Positions 18,001 to 27,375 of a stretch of DNA of 64,000 bases are shown piece after piece (within the stretch, counting starts at the first letter, position 1; each line of letters opens with the position of its first letter). Below the pieces are notes generated by a model, which saw nothing but the letters and a program-made list of their open reading frames with translations, searched no databases and was not told the origin of the DNA. The stretch comes from Myxococcus qinghaiensis (GTDB lineage Bacteria; Myxococcota; Myxococcia; Myxococcales; Myxococcaceae), in NCBI RefSeq assembly GCF_024198215.1, contig NZ_JAKCFA010000012.1, forward strand, positions 248,001-312,000. The letters are read 5' to 3'. Both the position numbers and the translations under genes were made by a program.

Positions 18001-18720
18001 TCAGTCCTTCAGGTAGACGACGCGGGTGCCGCCGCGCGCCTTCACCTCGGTGCGGGGCGGACGGGAGACGCACTGGACGGTGGTGCCGCCCGTGGCGTCC
18101 ACGGACAGGCGCTCCGAGGGGTCCGCCTCCACGCGCACTCCGCCGCTGGCCTCGACGTCCAGGGACTTCACGCCCTTGAGCTCCATGGCCTTGACGACGG
18201 CGCCGCCGCTGGCCTCGACGTTCAGCTCCCGGGCACGGCCTTCCAGGTTGACGACGGCGCCGCCGCTGGCCTCGACTTCGACCTTGTCCGTGTCCATTCC
18301 GCGCACGGTGAGGGCCGCGCCGCCGCTGGCCTCCGCGGAGAAGTCGTCCGAGGCGGCGACCTCCGCCTCGATGTGACTGCCGCCGCTGGCCTCCACGCCC
18401 TCCAACTGGGGGCTGGAGACGTACAGGCGGACCTTGCCGCCGGAGAAGTTGTTGCCGAAGACGCCCTGGCGCTCGACTTCGGTGGTGAGCTGCCCGTCCT
18501 TCACCACCAGGCGCAGGCGGGAGAGCAGCTCCGCGGGGCCCTCGACGCGGACGGACTTGGGGCCGACCTTCACCTTGGCCTTGATGCCGTGGCCCACCGC
18601 CAGGCTGTCGAAGTCATCGACCTCGCGCGTCTCGCCCTTCTGGGCGTGTGAGTCCTCCGCGTAAGACACCCCCGCGAACATCAGCAGGGGGACGAGCAGG
18701 GACATCCGGGCGGTCTTCAT
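18001..18720 (-). CDS. Secreted GIN-domain (DUF2807) protein
   Basis: This 239-aa exported protein starts at ATG 18720, with GGGAG eight bases upstream and a signal peptide (SLLVPLLMFAGVSYA). The mature part has the head-GIN/DUF2807 pattern: DDFDSLAVGHGIKAKVKVGPKSV followed by repeated rungs containing EASGG (VEASGGSHIEAEV, AEASGGAALTV, VEASGGAVVNLEG and more, six or seven copies), expected to form a beta-helix. These proteins are common in envelopes and their function is poorly known. The gene lies just downstream of PEGA kinase 2 on the same strand (about 90 bp gap) and could be co-transcribed with it. Confidence 0.85.
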   Translation of the reverse strand: MKTARMSLLVPLLMFAGVSYAEDSHAQKGETREVDDFDSLAVGHGIKAKVKVGPKSVRVEGPAELLSRLRLVVKDGQLTTEVERQGVFGNNFSGGKVRLYVSSPQLEGVEASGGSHIEAEVAASDDFSAEASGGAALTVRGMDTDKVEVEASGGAVVNLEGRARELNVEASGGAVVKAMELKGVKSLDVEASGGVRVEADPSERLSVDATGGTTVQCVSRPPRTEVKARGGTRVVYLKD

Positions 18721-18810
18721 GGCGCGCTCCCAAGGCAGGGGGCCTGGAAGAGGCCCCGTCATGGCGGGCTACGCACGGCGCTCCGAGCGATTGCCGCCCC
18801 TCGGGACAAA

Positions 18811-21417
18811 CTACTGCCGGGACAGCATCTCCAGCGGAACTCGCACGGCGGTGGTGTCGCCAGGCTTGATATCGACCGACAGCTTGAGTGCCCTGCCGTC
18901 GTGGTCCACGAGCTTCAGCGTGTGCTTGCCCGAAGGAAGGCTCACCTTGAAGAGCGGGGTGTCACCCAGCGACTGGCTCCCCAGGTACACCTTGGCGTAG
19001 GGCTCCGTGACGAGGGTGAGGAAGCCCGGCTCTCCCGTGGGGGCCACCGGGCTGCTCTCGCTCGAGTCGGGCGTGACGCGGCGGCTGTTCCGGGTCGACT
19101 CCTTGGTGGTGCGCTTGACGGTGGTGCGCTTGACGGTGGTGCGCCCCGGCTTGTCCTCCACCTCGTCGATGGACGGGGCCGGCTCCGGTTCCGGCTCCGG
19201 CAGGGCATCCACCGTGTCGACCACCACTGGCGTCACCGGCGCCTGGGGCGGGACGTTCTTCTCCACGACGACGGGGGGAGTGCCGGGGCCCCTCCCCGTG
19301 TCGTCGGTGGGAGGCGCCTTGGCCTGCTCCTGAGGAGGCGTGGCGCGCGGCTTCGGAGGCACAATCGGCGTGGGCTGCGCCACCTCCGGGTCCTTCTTGT
19401 CGAGCCCCAGCATGGGCGCGGCCCAGGCGGACACGACGCCTCCATCGAGTCCCAGTCCGACGACTCCGGCGCCCACCGCGAAGAGGACGAGCACCCCGGC
19501 GAGGACCTTGCGCCAGACCTGGGACTTGGAGCGCACGACGGGGACGCCGCGCAGGGTGTGGACGTGGGAGTCCTCGTCGTCGTCATGGTGCTCGGGAGGA
19601 CGACGGCTCTCCTGGAAGCCTCGGGAAGGCCTGGTGGTGACTTCGCCGTCGGGGAAGCCTCGGGAAGGCTTGGTGGTGGCTTCGCCGTCGGGAAAGCCTC
19701 GGGAAGGCCTGGCGGTGACTTCGCCGTCGGGGAAGGCGGCGGGGAGCTGGGGCTGCGGCCTGCGTCGAGCTGGTGCGCCGCGGCGGGAGGGGACACCCGC
19801 GTGGCTGCCGGGCTCCGCGGAGAGCGCGGGCACGCGGACCATGGCCGTCTCCTCGTTGCGAGCGGGCGGCGGCGGCGCGGCTGTCGCGGGGCGCGGGGTG
19901 TCCGTGGTGCGGCTGCGGGTAGGACGGACCTCGCTGCGGGGAGGAGGCTCCTCGGACACCGGCGCGGGGCGCGCGGAGGGCATCTGCGCGCGGACGGTGT
20001 TCTCGGAAGGAGGAAGCGCGGGCCGCCCCGGCTGGGTGCGGGCCATGTGCGGCGCATCCTGGGGAGGAGGCGGCGGGGACTCCGACGGCGGCGGGGGAGG
20101 ACGCGCGGACTCCGAGGCGGCGCCTCGTCCCGCCAGGCGCTTGTGGGGCGGGGCCTGGAGCACGGCCTTGCGCGGCTCCGAGTCTGGAGGCGGCGGCGGG
20201 GGAGGCGTCGACGCCGGCTGCATGCTGGTGGCGCGCCGTGCCGAGGGCGGGGAGGGCGGCTTCGCGGCGGGCGAAGTCACCGTGGCGCGGCGAGGCGGCG
20301 GCTCCGGAGGGCCGGTCGTCGTGTTGACGGTGGGCGGCTCGGGCGCCTCCGGGGCGGGGGCCGGGGCCGCGTTCGAGCCGCCCATGGCGAGCATCGCCGC
20401 CACGCTCGTCTCGCCCGTGACGTCGCCGGAGGGGCCCGCCATGAGCAGCTGGCGCGTCTGCTCGCGGCGGTCGGCGAAGAGGCGGCGCATCACCTCGCTG
20501 CTCTGCTCGGGGTGCCAGATGAGGGGGCCCACCGCGCGCTCCAGGGCGCGGGCGAACTCCAGCGTGGAGGCGTAGCGGTCCTCTCGGCGCTTGGACAGCG
20601 CGCGCAGGACGATGGCGTCCAGCTCCGGCGGTATCTGCTTGTTGGCGCGGGAAGGCGGCGTGACGTCGCACTTCAGCACCGCGTTCATCATCGCCTCGGC
20701 CTGCTTCGCGTAGAACAACCGCATGCCGGTGAGCAACTCGTGCAGCACCACGCCCAGGCTGAACAGGTCGCTTCGCGCGTCCAGCGGCTCGCCCATGATC
20801 TGCTCGGGCGACATGTAGCCGCTGGTGCCCTTCACCATGCCCACCGCGGTGCGGCTGGCGCGCGCCAGGCTCTTGGCGATGCCGAAGTCCAACAGCTTGG
20901 TGACGCCCTCGTACGTCACCATGATGTTCTTCTCCGCCACGTCACGGTGGATGACGGGCGAAGGGTGGCCGAGCGGGTCCGTGAACGTGTGCGCGTAGTG
21001 CAGCGCCACGGCCGTGTCCCGCACCGCCATCAGGCTGAAGCCCATGGGGATGGGGTGGCTGGCCTGCCGGCACGCGCGCGCCACCTCCACCAGCGTGGCC
21101 CCCGGCACGAACTCCATGGCCAGGAACAGCTCCCCCTCCGCGATGTCCAGGTCGAACACCTGGGCGATGTGCGGGTGGTTGAACGCGGCCGTCACCTTGG
21201 CCTCGTCCAGGAACATCCGGATGAACTCTTCCTCGCCGCGGATGTCCGGCAGAATCTGCTTGAGAACCACCAACTTGCGGAATCCAGCCAGGCCCCGCTG
21301 GGACGCTAGGAAGATCTCCGCCATCCCGCCCGTGGATAGGCGGCTGAGAACCTCATACTTGCCCAGCGACCGGCCCTTGGAGGCATCCGGCGCGAGCGGC
21401 AGCGTCGTCCCACTCAT
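18811..21417 (-). CDS. Ser/Thr protein kinase 2 with Pro-rich linker, transmembrane segment and PEGA domain
   Basis: This 868-aa Hanks-type kinase has its catalytic domain at about 19-300: glycine loop STGGMAEI, Lys53 in LVVLKQ, HRDVAEKN (157-164), DFG (177-179), GYMSPEQ. A ~300-residue Pro/Ala/Arg-rich cytosolic linker follows, with 13-residue tandem repeats (FPDGEVTARPSRG type) at about 562-601. A membrane helix (~633-655, VLAGVLVLFAVGAGVVGLGL) leads to an outer Thr/Lys-rich stretch (RTTVKRTTVKRTTK) and a PEGA domain (~795-866, KVYLGSQSLGDTPLF, LPSGKHTL). The linker may be a phosphorylation or protein-interaction platform. The gene shares architecture with kinases 1 and 3. Confidence 0.93.
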   Translation of the reverse strand: MSGTTLPLAPDASKGRSLGKYEVLSRLSTGGMAEIFLASQRGLAGFRKLVVLKQILPDIRGEEEFIRMFLDEAKVTAAFNHPHIAQVFDLDIAEGELFLAMEFVPGATLVEVARACRQASHPIPMGFSLMAVRDTAVALHYAHTFTDPLGHPSPVIHRDVAEKNIMVTYEGVTKLLDFGIAKSLARASRTAVGMVKGTSGYMSPEQIMGEPLDARSDLFSLGVVLHELLTGMRLFYAKQAEAMMNAVLKCDVTPPSRANKQIPPELDAIVLRALSKRREDRYASTLEFARALERAVGPLIWHPEQSSEVMRRLFADRREQTRQLLMAGPSGDVTGETSVAAMLAMGGSNAAPAPAPEAPEPPTVNTTTGPPEPPPRRATVTSPAAKPPSPPSARRATSMQPASTPPPPPPPDSEPRKAVLQAPPHKRLAGRGAASESARPPPPPSESPPPPPQDAPHMARTQPGRPALPPSENTVRAQMPSARPAPVSEEPPPRSEVRPTRSRTTDTPRPATAAPPPPARNEETAMVRVPALSAEPGSHAGVPSRRGAPARRRPQPQLPAAFPDGEVTARPSRGFPDGEATTKPSRGFPDGEVTTRPSRGFQESRRPPEHHDDDEDSHVHTLRGVPVVRSKSQVWRKVLAGVLVLFAVGAGVVGLGLDGGVVSAWAAPMLGLDKKDPEVAQPTPIVPPKPRATPPQEQAKAPPTDDTGRGPGTPPVVVEKNVPPQAPVTPVVVDTVDALPEPEPEPAPSIDEVEDKPGRTTVKRTTVKRTTKESTRNSRRVTPDSSESSPVAPTGEPGFLTLVTEPYAKVYLGSQSLGDTPLFKVSLPSGKHTLKLVDHDGRALKLSVDIKPGDTTAVRVPLEMLSRQ
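19616..19735 (-). repeat. 39-bp tandem repeats within kinase 2
   Basis: About three imperfect 39-bp units encode F-P-D-G-E-x-T-x-(R/K)-P-S-R-G. They are in frame, so copy-number change would lengthen or shorten the linker without breaking the kinase. Confidence 0.75.
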
Positions 21418-21522
21418 CGGAAGGTGCTCAATCTACACCCTCACCTGGACGGACGCGAAAGTCAGGGTCGAAGAAAAGTCCACGAATATCGACATCTCTG
21501 ACTTTGCCGTGAATTCACATTC

Positions 21523-21921
21523 TCAGTCCTCGGGAGAAGTGCGTCGCCGTGCGGGAGCCGCGGGGAGGGTGACGGCGAGGGCATTGAGGAGGCGCAAGTC
21601 CGCGCTGGAGAGGCCGCGGAGGTTCTTGCGGAGGTCGACGAGGGCGGGGGGCTCGGCGCGGGTGGGCTGGGGCGGGCGCTTGCGGCCGGGGGGCGTCTCG
21701 ATGGTGGCGTCCAGCGCGAGCAGCGCGTGGGGGGGCACGCGGAGCACGGTGCACAGGCCCCGCAGGGTGTGGATGCTCGGGAGCATGTGGCCGCGCTCCA
21801 GGCGGGCATACACCTCGCGGGCCACGCCGAGCCGCTCGGCGACGGCGGCCTGGGTCAGTCCCAGACTCCTTCGGGCCGTGCGCGCGGACATGCCCAGGTG
21901 GACTCCAAGCTCGGTCTTCAT
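21523..21921 (-). CDS. XRE-type helix-turn-helix regulator
   Basis: This 132-aa DNA-binding protein starts at ATG 21921 (KTELGVHLGMSARTARRSLG). Residues ~11-65 form an XRE/Cro-type HTH: SLGLTQAAVAERLGVAREVYARLERGHMLPS, with the usual LTQ..VA..LGV..... .RLERG spacing. A Pro/Arg-rich segment (TPPGRKRPPQPTRAEPP) and a short helical tail follow. A much longer frame continues upstream across the nuclease gene but is a shadow. It is the only candidate regulator in this part of the window; its targets are unknown. It lies downstream of the RNase gene's promoter region on the opposite strand. Confidence 0.8.
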   Translation of the reverse strand: MKTELGVHLGMSARTARRSLGLTQAAVAERLGVAREVYARLERGHMLPSIHTLRGLCTVLRVPPHALLALDATIETPPGRKRPPQPTRAEPPALVDLRKNLRGLSSADLRLLNALAVTLPAAPARRRTSPED

Positions 21922-22239
21922 TCGGTGCCCGTCGGGAAAAAGGGCCACCCTACTCCGCGCTCGTCTCGGGACGCACCCTCCGTGAAGAGAGTCTCGCGTG
22001 ACGCATGTGTGACGGAGGTGTACCTGTGACGCCGTGGATGCGGGCCGGGGCGTCAGGAGCCCCTCGCGCGCTTCGTCCAGCGGGGCGTTCGCTGACTTCA
22101 CGCGGTCCCTGGCGAGCACAGGCCACTCACTCGAGTCGGCCCCGGGACTGCCCCCTTTCACTTCACATTCCGCGCGTCCCTCCTGCCCGTCCCTCGGTGG
22201 ACCTGGGCTAAGACGCGCTCCCAAGGTTCCCAAGATTCC
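21922..22239. other. Divergent intergenic region, no feature recognised
   Basis: These 318 bp separate the XRE regulator from the RNase gene and must carry the promoters of both. I saw no clear palindrome or consensus promoter. Confidence 0.4.
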
Positions 22240-24138
22240 ATGGACACTTCTGTTTCTCCCCGCGCTGTCACCGGTCGTATCGACGTCCACCCCCGGGGCT
22301 TCGGCTTCCTCACCGTGCAGGCTCCCGGCACCCAAGAGGTGCTGTCCGCCTTCATTCCTCCCCCGGACCTCAACCCGCTGCTGGCTGGCGACATCGTCAC
22401 CGGCACCGTGACGGCGGGCTCGGACGGGCGCTGGACGGCCAGCGGGCTGACGCTGGTGGAGCGACCCCGCACCCGCGTCTACGGCGAAGTCGTCGCCCGC
22501 AAGGGAGCGTTCTTCCTGCGCATCGACCGCGAGGTGGGCAACGCGGACTGGGCGCTCGACCCGGGCACCACGCGTGTCCAGCACGGTGACGCCGTGGTGG
22601 CGAGCATCCACGAGGGCAAGCTCACGCTGCTCTACAAGGTGGAGCCCGGGGAGGACCGCTCGCTGGAGCGCATCATCGCCCGGCATGCGCTGAACAAGGA
22701 CTTCTCCCCTGAGGCGCTGGAGGACGCGCGAGTCGCCCGCGAGGTGCCGCACGAGGTGGGCGCGCGGCGGGACTTGCGCGAGGTGCCGACGGTGACGGTG
22801 GATGCGCCGTCCACGCGAGACATCGACGACGCGATTTCCGTGCTGCTCGCGGGGCCGGATGGAGCGCTGCGGCTCTTGGTATCCATCGCCGACGTGAGCG
22901 AGTTCGTGAAGGAAGGCACCGCGCTGGATGCGCAGGCGCGTGAGCGCGCCACCAGTGTGTACATGGCGGGGCGCGTGCTTCCCATGCTGCCGGAGGCGCT
23001 GTCCTCGGACTGGCTGAGCCTGGTGCCGGGCAAGGAGCGCCGCTGCCTCACGGTGGAGCTGCGCATCGACCCGCAGGGACGGGTGACGGCGGCGGACGTG
23101 TACGAGAGCGTCATCCGCTCCTGGGCGCGGCTGAACTACGACGAAGTCGCGGCCTTCCTGGACAAGGGCGAGGTGTCCGCGCCGATGGAGCCGGTGCGGG
23201 ACGTCATGCCGTGGTTCCGGCTGGCGGCGGCCCGACTGGCGGTGGCGCGTGGCGCTCGCGGCGGCATGGAGTTCGCGCGAGATGAAGCGCGGTTCACCTT
23301 CGACGCGGCGACGGGCGAAGTCTCCGGCCTGGTGAGCGAGCAGCCCACGTCCGCGCACGGGATGATTGAGCGCTTCATGGTGGCGGCGAACGAGGCCATC
23401 GCCACGTGGATGTTGGTGCGCGGCCTGCCGGGCGTGTTCCGCGTGCACGAGCAGCCGGACCCGCTGCGCGTGGCGGACCTGAATGCCTTCGCGGAGCACT
23501 CGGGCTTCGCGGCGGGCTTCGGGCGCGAATTGACGCCGCTGGCGCTGTCGGCGTTCGACCGGCAAATCGTGGGCGCGGCGGCGGAGCCCGCGCTGCGCTC
23601 GGTGTTGCGGCGCTCGCTGGGCCCGTCGCGCTACACGGTGAAGCCGGGGCCGCACTTCGGACTCGCGGCGCCGCTGTACCTGCACTTCACGTCGCCCATC
23701 CGCCGGTACGCGGACCTGGCGGTGCACCGCACGTTGAAGGGCTACCTGCAGGGACGCCGCGACTACCTGGACGAGGACCCGGCGATGGAGACGCTGGCGG
23801 TGCATATCAACGCGCGAGCCCGCGCCGCGAGTCGCGCCGAGGCGGACCGGCACCACGTGCTGGAGGCGCGGTGGCTGGCGGGCCACGTGGGCAAGCAGTT
23901 CTCCGCGCGCATCGTCCGGGTGCGGCCCTTCGGCCTGGTGGCGCAGCTGGACGGCATGCTGGTGGAGGGGATGTTGCCGGCGGAGGGACTGCCGGGAGGA
24001 GGCCCCTTCCGTCCGGATGCGCGCGAGCTGTCGCTCGTGGGCAAGGAGCGGACCTTCACCGTGGGCATGCCGGTGAAGGTGAAGGTGGCCTCCACGGACG
24101 AGCAGCTGGGCCGGGTGGAGCTGGCCCTCGTCGAATAG
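22240..24138 (+). CDS. RNase II/RNase R-family exoribonuclease
   Basis: This 632-aa 3'-to-5' exoribonuclease degrades RNA in the cytosol. It has an N-terminal cold-shock-like domain (RIDVHPRGFGFLTV), the RNB catalytic domain (about 180-510) with the metal-binding motif TRDIDDAIS (Asp194, 196, 197), the GMEFARDEARF and PLYLHFTSPIRRYADLAVHR signatures, and a C-terminal S1 domain (SARIVRVRPFGLVAQLDG). At 632 aa it is shorter than RNase R (about 750-800) and lacks a Lys-rich tail, so RNase II-like is possible. It is convergent with the gene at 24145 (6-bp gap). Confidence 0.94.
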   Translation: MDTSVSPRAVTGRIDVHPRGFGFLTVQAPGTQEVLSAFIPPPDLNPLLAGDIVTGTVTAGSDGRWTASGLTLVERPRTRVYGEVVARKGAFFLRIDREVGNADWALDPGTTRVQHGDAVVASIHEGKLTLLYKVEPGEDRSLERIIARHALNKDFSPEALEDARVAREVPHEVGARRDLREVPTVTVDAPSTRDIDDAISVLLAGPDGALRLLVSIADVSEFVKEGTALDAQARERATSVYMAGRVLPMLPEALSSDWLSLVPGKERRCLTVELRIDPQGRVTAADVYESVIRSWARLNYDEVAAFLDKGEVSAPMEPVRDVMPWFRLAAARLAVARGARGGMEFARDEARFTFDAATGEVSGLVSEQPTSAHGMIERFMVAANEAIATWMLVRGLPGVFRVHEQPDPLRVADLNAFAEHSGFAAGFGRELTPLALSAFDRQIVGAAAEPALRSVLRRSLGPSRYTVKPGPHFGLAAPLYLHFTSPIRRYADLAVHRTLKGYLQGRRDYLDEDPAMETLAVHINARARAASRAEADRHHVLEARWLAGHVGKQFSARIVRVRPFGLVAQLDGMLVEGMLPAEGLPGGGPFRPDARELSLVGKERTFTVGMPVKVKVASTDEQLGRVELALVE

Positions 24139-24144
24139 GCGCGA

Positions 24145-24879
24145 CTACCCGGCGACGGTGAGGCCCTCTGTCTTGGCCAGCAGCGTGTCCTGGCTCACCC
24201 AGCCGAGCAGCCCGGTGGAGGACTTCACCAGGTAGACGTAGGACATGAAGCGTCCGCCCTGCACGGGGACGGGCGCGGCGGCGAGCACGAGAATCTTCGA
24301 GGCCGCGGCGAGGGTGGCGACGGGCTTCTTGTCGGTGCGGGAGTATGTGACTGGGAAGCTCTCGCGCACGGTGGCTTCCTGGCCCACGTAGAACAGTTCT
24401 TGTGGCACCGGGCCGAGCTTGCCGGCCTTGGCATCCAGGGCGAACTTGTCGCGCCGGTTCCAGAATGTCTCCCAGGTGTCGGAGAGGATGATGCCGTTGC
24501 CCTTCACCTCGGTGAGGGCGTGGACGCGGCCCAGCTCCTTCAGGCTCTTTCCATCGAAGGCATAGACGAGGGTGAGCCGGTCGCTGTCCGTCATGCCCAT
24601 GTGCACGGCGACCTCCTTGCGCTTGTCCGCGCTGTCGATGTCGATGATGGAGAGGCCGTGGACCTCCGAGTCCGTCTTGCCTCGCAGCGTGGCGGGGCCG
24701 GCGGTGAGGACGAACTCCGCGTCACCGTCCTTCCACTTCACCGCGATGGCCTCCGGCTTGCCGTCGCCGTTCAGGTCGGCGGAGGCGGACTGCGTGGGGA
24801 GCTCGTCACCGGCCAGGGCCAGCGGAGCGCCCAGCAGCGCGAAGGTCGTCACGGCGAGAGCGGGGAGCTGCGTCTTCAT
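24145..24879 (-). CDS. Secreted FG-GAP/SH3-like protein
   Basis: This 244-aa exported protein has a signal peptide (ALAVTTFALLGAPLALAG). The first ~100 mature residues contain ADLNGDGKPEAIAVKW, an FG-GAP/EF-hand-like calcium loop (DxNxDGxxE), and HGLSIIDIDSADKRKEVAVH, a second related repeat, so a partial beta-propeller is likely. The C-terminal ~90 residues (VYLVKSSTGLLGWVSQDTLL) look like a bacterial SH3 domain, as in cell-wall-binding proteins. It is a possible periplasmic or cell-wall-associated protein; its function is unknown. GAGG lies about 10-13 bases before the start. It is convergent with the RNase gene. Confidence 0.75.
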   Translation of the reverse strand: MKTQLPALAVTTFALLGAPLALAGDELPTQSASADLNGDGKPEAIAVKWKDGDAEFVLTAGPATLRGKTDSEVHGLSIIDIDSADKRKEVAVHMGMTDSDRLTLVYAFDGKSLKELGRVHALTEVKGNGIILSDTWETFWNRRDKFALDAKAGKLGPVPQELFYVGQEATVRESFPVTYSRTDKKPVATLAAASKILVLAAAPVPVQGGRFMSYVYLVKSSTGLLGWVSQDTLLAKTEGLTVAG

Positions 24880-24966
24880 GGAAGGAGACCTCGTGGGGGC
24901 GCGGAAGCGGACGGAGGTCGCATCGTATCCACGCGGACCCGTGAGGTACCTGGATTCCCACGGACG

Positions 24967-25461
24967 TCAGCCGCGTCGGCCGAAGCGTCCCCGGAAGTGT
25001 TTGTCGAGGTAGTACTCGGCGCTCGCGTAGGCGTCCTGGGCCTTGGAGGACAGGGGTTGTTCGGGATGGGCCTTCGCGGCGCGGCGGGCGCGCTGCATCA
25101 CCGCGCGAGGCTCGCCCGGAGTCGGGGGAGGCAGCTCGCGGGCGATGGCGTCCACCCATGCGTGGGCCTGGTCCACGATGCCGAGCGCCTCGTCGAGCGT
25201 GACTTCCTTCTCCGACAGCGCGGCGAAGAGCTGACAGTGGTAACGGCGGCAGCTCGCGGGGCGGTCCGAGTAGACGGTGCACGTGCGCCCATCCAGCGCG
25301 GAGCAGTGCTGCGCGAGCGCGGGCACGCCGTCCTCGCGCCGGTCGACGGGCACGCCGCGCCGCTCCAGGGCCTGGGCTTCCTCGGGCTGGAGCGAGACGT
25401 GGGTGAAGAGGGTTCCGTCGCAGCACATGCCGCAGCGCAGGCAGAGGGTGGACAGGGGCAT
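24967..25461 (-). CDS. YkgJ-family cysteine-cluster protein
   Basis: This 164-aa protein has the Cys pattern of the YkgJ/CxxCxxCC zinc- or iron-binding family: CLRCGMCC near the N terminus, then CSALDGRTCTVYSDRPASCRRYHC. The C-terminal ~75 residues are helical. GAGG five bases before the ATG supports the start. Some relatives contribute to metal-cluster chemistry, but the function is not established for this subgroup. It is the gene upstream of 24145 on the same strand and separated by ~90 bp. Confidence 0.88.
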   Translation of the reverse strand: MPLSTLCLRCGMCCDGTLFTHVSLQPEEAQALERRGVPVDRREDGVPALAQHCSALDGRTCTVYSDRPASCRRYHCQLFAALSEKEVTLDEALGIVDQAHAWVDAIARELPPPTPGEPRAVMQRARRAAKAHPEQPLSSKAQDAYASAEYYLDKHFRGRFGRRG

Positions 25462-25626
25462 GGGGCCTCGGAACGGGAAGGAATCCCTCCACTAACCCGC
25501 CGCGCGCCGGTGTTCCATCACGGCGAGCCGGGGAAGGCGCGCACGCTCCCTCGTTCCCTGCATGGGCGACACGCTTCTCGCGAGGGGGCCCTCGCTCGCG
25601 CGCCGGGCTGCACTACAGTGCGTCCC

Positions 25627-27192
25627 ATGCGTGCCGCGTTTCGAGTCCTGACGCTCGCTCTGCTGTCGACGCTGCTCGCGTGCGAGAAGACGCCTGGTGG
25701 TGTCCACGTAGTGGTAGATGGGCCGCTGACGCCCGGCGTGGACTTCGACCGCCTGTCCGTCATCGCCTCCCTCCCCGACGGCACCCCGCTCGCCGCGTCC
25801 ACGCTGGAGGGCGCGGAGCTCCGCCTCCCCGCCACCTTCAACTTCGAGTCCGGCCCCGCCACACCAGAGGGCACCCGCGTCTCCGTGCGTGCCACCGCCG
25901 AGCGCGCCGGCGTCATCCAATCCACCGCCTCCGGTGAAGCCGCTCTCAGCGCGGGCTCCGGCGCCAGGCTTTCCCTCACCCTGCGCGCCATCCCCGAGCA
26001 GCCGGACGCGGGCCCTCCCGTGGAGTCCTGCGACAACGGCGTGGACGACGACGGTGACGGGCTCGGCGACTGCGCGGACCCCGACTGCGTCGGCGCCAGT
26101 TGTCAGCCCGGTGGGCTAGTCTGTGCGAACAGCGTCTGCGCCTGTCCCGGTGGAATCACCGGCGTCATCTCCGAGCGCCCAGGCTTCGCGCGTCGCTCGG
26201 ACCCTCTGGTCGTCGCGCCCTCCACCGGCCCCCTTGCCGGAGCGCTGGTGATGGTGGGCGGCCGCGATGACTCGGGCAAACCCGTCTCCACCGTGGAGAT
26301 CTTCTTCCCCGCCAACGGCCGCTTCCTGGAGAGCGACCTCACCGTCCCCCGCGCCGAGGCCTCCGCGCTGGTGCTGGAAGATGGTCAGGTGGTGGTGCTC
26401 GGCGGCGTGCGCGAGGAAGACGCATTCGAGTCGAGCGGCGAGTGGCTCGACGCCGACGGCGGTACCACTCGCATTCCCTTCACTCCACCGCTGGGCCTGC
26501 GTGGCTCGCTCGCGGGTCGGCTTGAAGCGGAGGGGGTGATCGCCGGAGGAACCATCTCCATGGGCGTCACCCGACCCGCGACGGACACCGCGCTCCGCAT
26601 GACGCTTCGCGGTGAGGACGCGGGCTCCTGGGAGCTGCTGGGCCGGCTGTCCTTGAGATGTCCCGCTGGAGGCGCGGTGCTGGGAGACGCCTTCGTGCTC
26701 GCGGGGAGCTGCGCGAGCGTCCCTTCCTCCGAGCGGACGGACGTCGTGGCGCCACCGGGGCTGCTCGGCGCGGGGCCGCTCCTGCCCACCTCACTGACCT
26801 CGCCCGCGGTGGTGGAGCTGAAGTCGGGACGGGCGCTGATTCTCGGCGGACGAGAAGCCGGCATCGTCCCGTCCTCGCGCGCATTCCTCCTGGAGCGGAA
26901 TGCCGGGGTGGTCCGGGTGCGGGAGCTCACTTCCATGGACGTACCTCGCGGCGCGCCGCGCGCGGTTCGAGCAGTCAACGGTTGGGTGTACGTCGAGGAC
27001 AGGGAAGGGGCGGCTGCCGCATGGTTCGACCCGGCCTCGGAGCGCTTCACTCCCGCCGCCTCTCTGTCGACACCCCGACGCGGACATGCCCTGGTGGGAG
27101 GTGTCGACGGACGGATTTATGTCGTGGGTGGAAGCAGACCCGACGCCGGTTCAGACGGTCTGTCATGGTTCATCGAGCCGCGGTGCCCTTGA
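25627..27192 (+). CDS. Kelch-repeat lipoprotein
   Basis: This 521-aa surface lipoprotein starts at ATG 25627, which places a lipobox (LLAC, Cys19) at the right distance; the frame is open far upstream but has no better start. A ~110-residue beta-domain (VHVVVDGPLTPGVDFDRLSV) is followed by a Ca-binding-like/Cys-rich stretch (CDNGVDDDGDGLGDCADPDC, CVGASCQPG), then kelch-type propeller repeats (GGRDDSGKPVSTVEIFFP; LVLEDGQVVVLGG; LVGGVDGRIYVVGG). It is similar in design to many myxobacterial surface proteins. There is no clear ribosome site, so leaderless translation is possible. Its role is unknown; adhesion or ligand binding is plausible. Confidence 0.82.
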   Translation: MRAAFRVLTLALLSTLLACEKTPGGVHVVVDGPLTPGVDFDRLSVIASLPDGTPLAASTLEGAELRLPATFNFESGPATPEGTRVSVRATAERAGVIQSTASGEAALSAGSGARLSLTLRAIPEQPDAGPPVESCDNGVDDDGDGLGDCADPDCVGASCQPGGLVCANSVCACPGGITGVISERPGFARRSDPLVVAPSTGPLAGALVMVGGRDDSGKPVSTVEIFFPANGRFLESDLTVPRAEASALVLEDGQVVVLGGVREEDAFESSGEWLDADGGTTRIPFTPPLGLRGSLAGRLEAEGVIAGGTISMGVTRPATDTALRMTLRGEDAGSWELLGRLSLRCPAGGAVLGDAFVLAGSCASVPSSERTDVVAPPGLLGAGPLLPTSLTSPAVVELKSGRALILGGREAGIVPSSRAFLLERNAGVVRVRELTSMDVPRGAPRAVRAVNGWVYVEDREGAAAAWFDPASERFTPAASLSTPRRGHALVGGVDGRIYVVGGSRPDAGSDGLSWFIEPRCP

Positions 27193-27375
27193 GTCCCAGG
27201 GGTGTCGCGCGTTGGATGTGGTTCCGCCACGCCTGTACTTGAGAACAAGTTTCCAGACTCTTGAGAGTGCCCAGGCTATATGAACCCCGGTTCACCCTGG
27301 TGGTACGCATACCGGGGGACTGCTTCCTTTCGCCCGACGTCGTACAATCGTCTCCATTCACACAACGGAGCTGGC

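Noticed and set aside
21523..23886. 787-codon minus-strand frame covering the RNase gene
   Set aside because: It is the antisense shadow of the exoribonuclease; only its last 132 codons, starting at 21921, form a real HTH gene.
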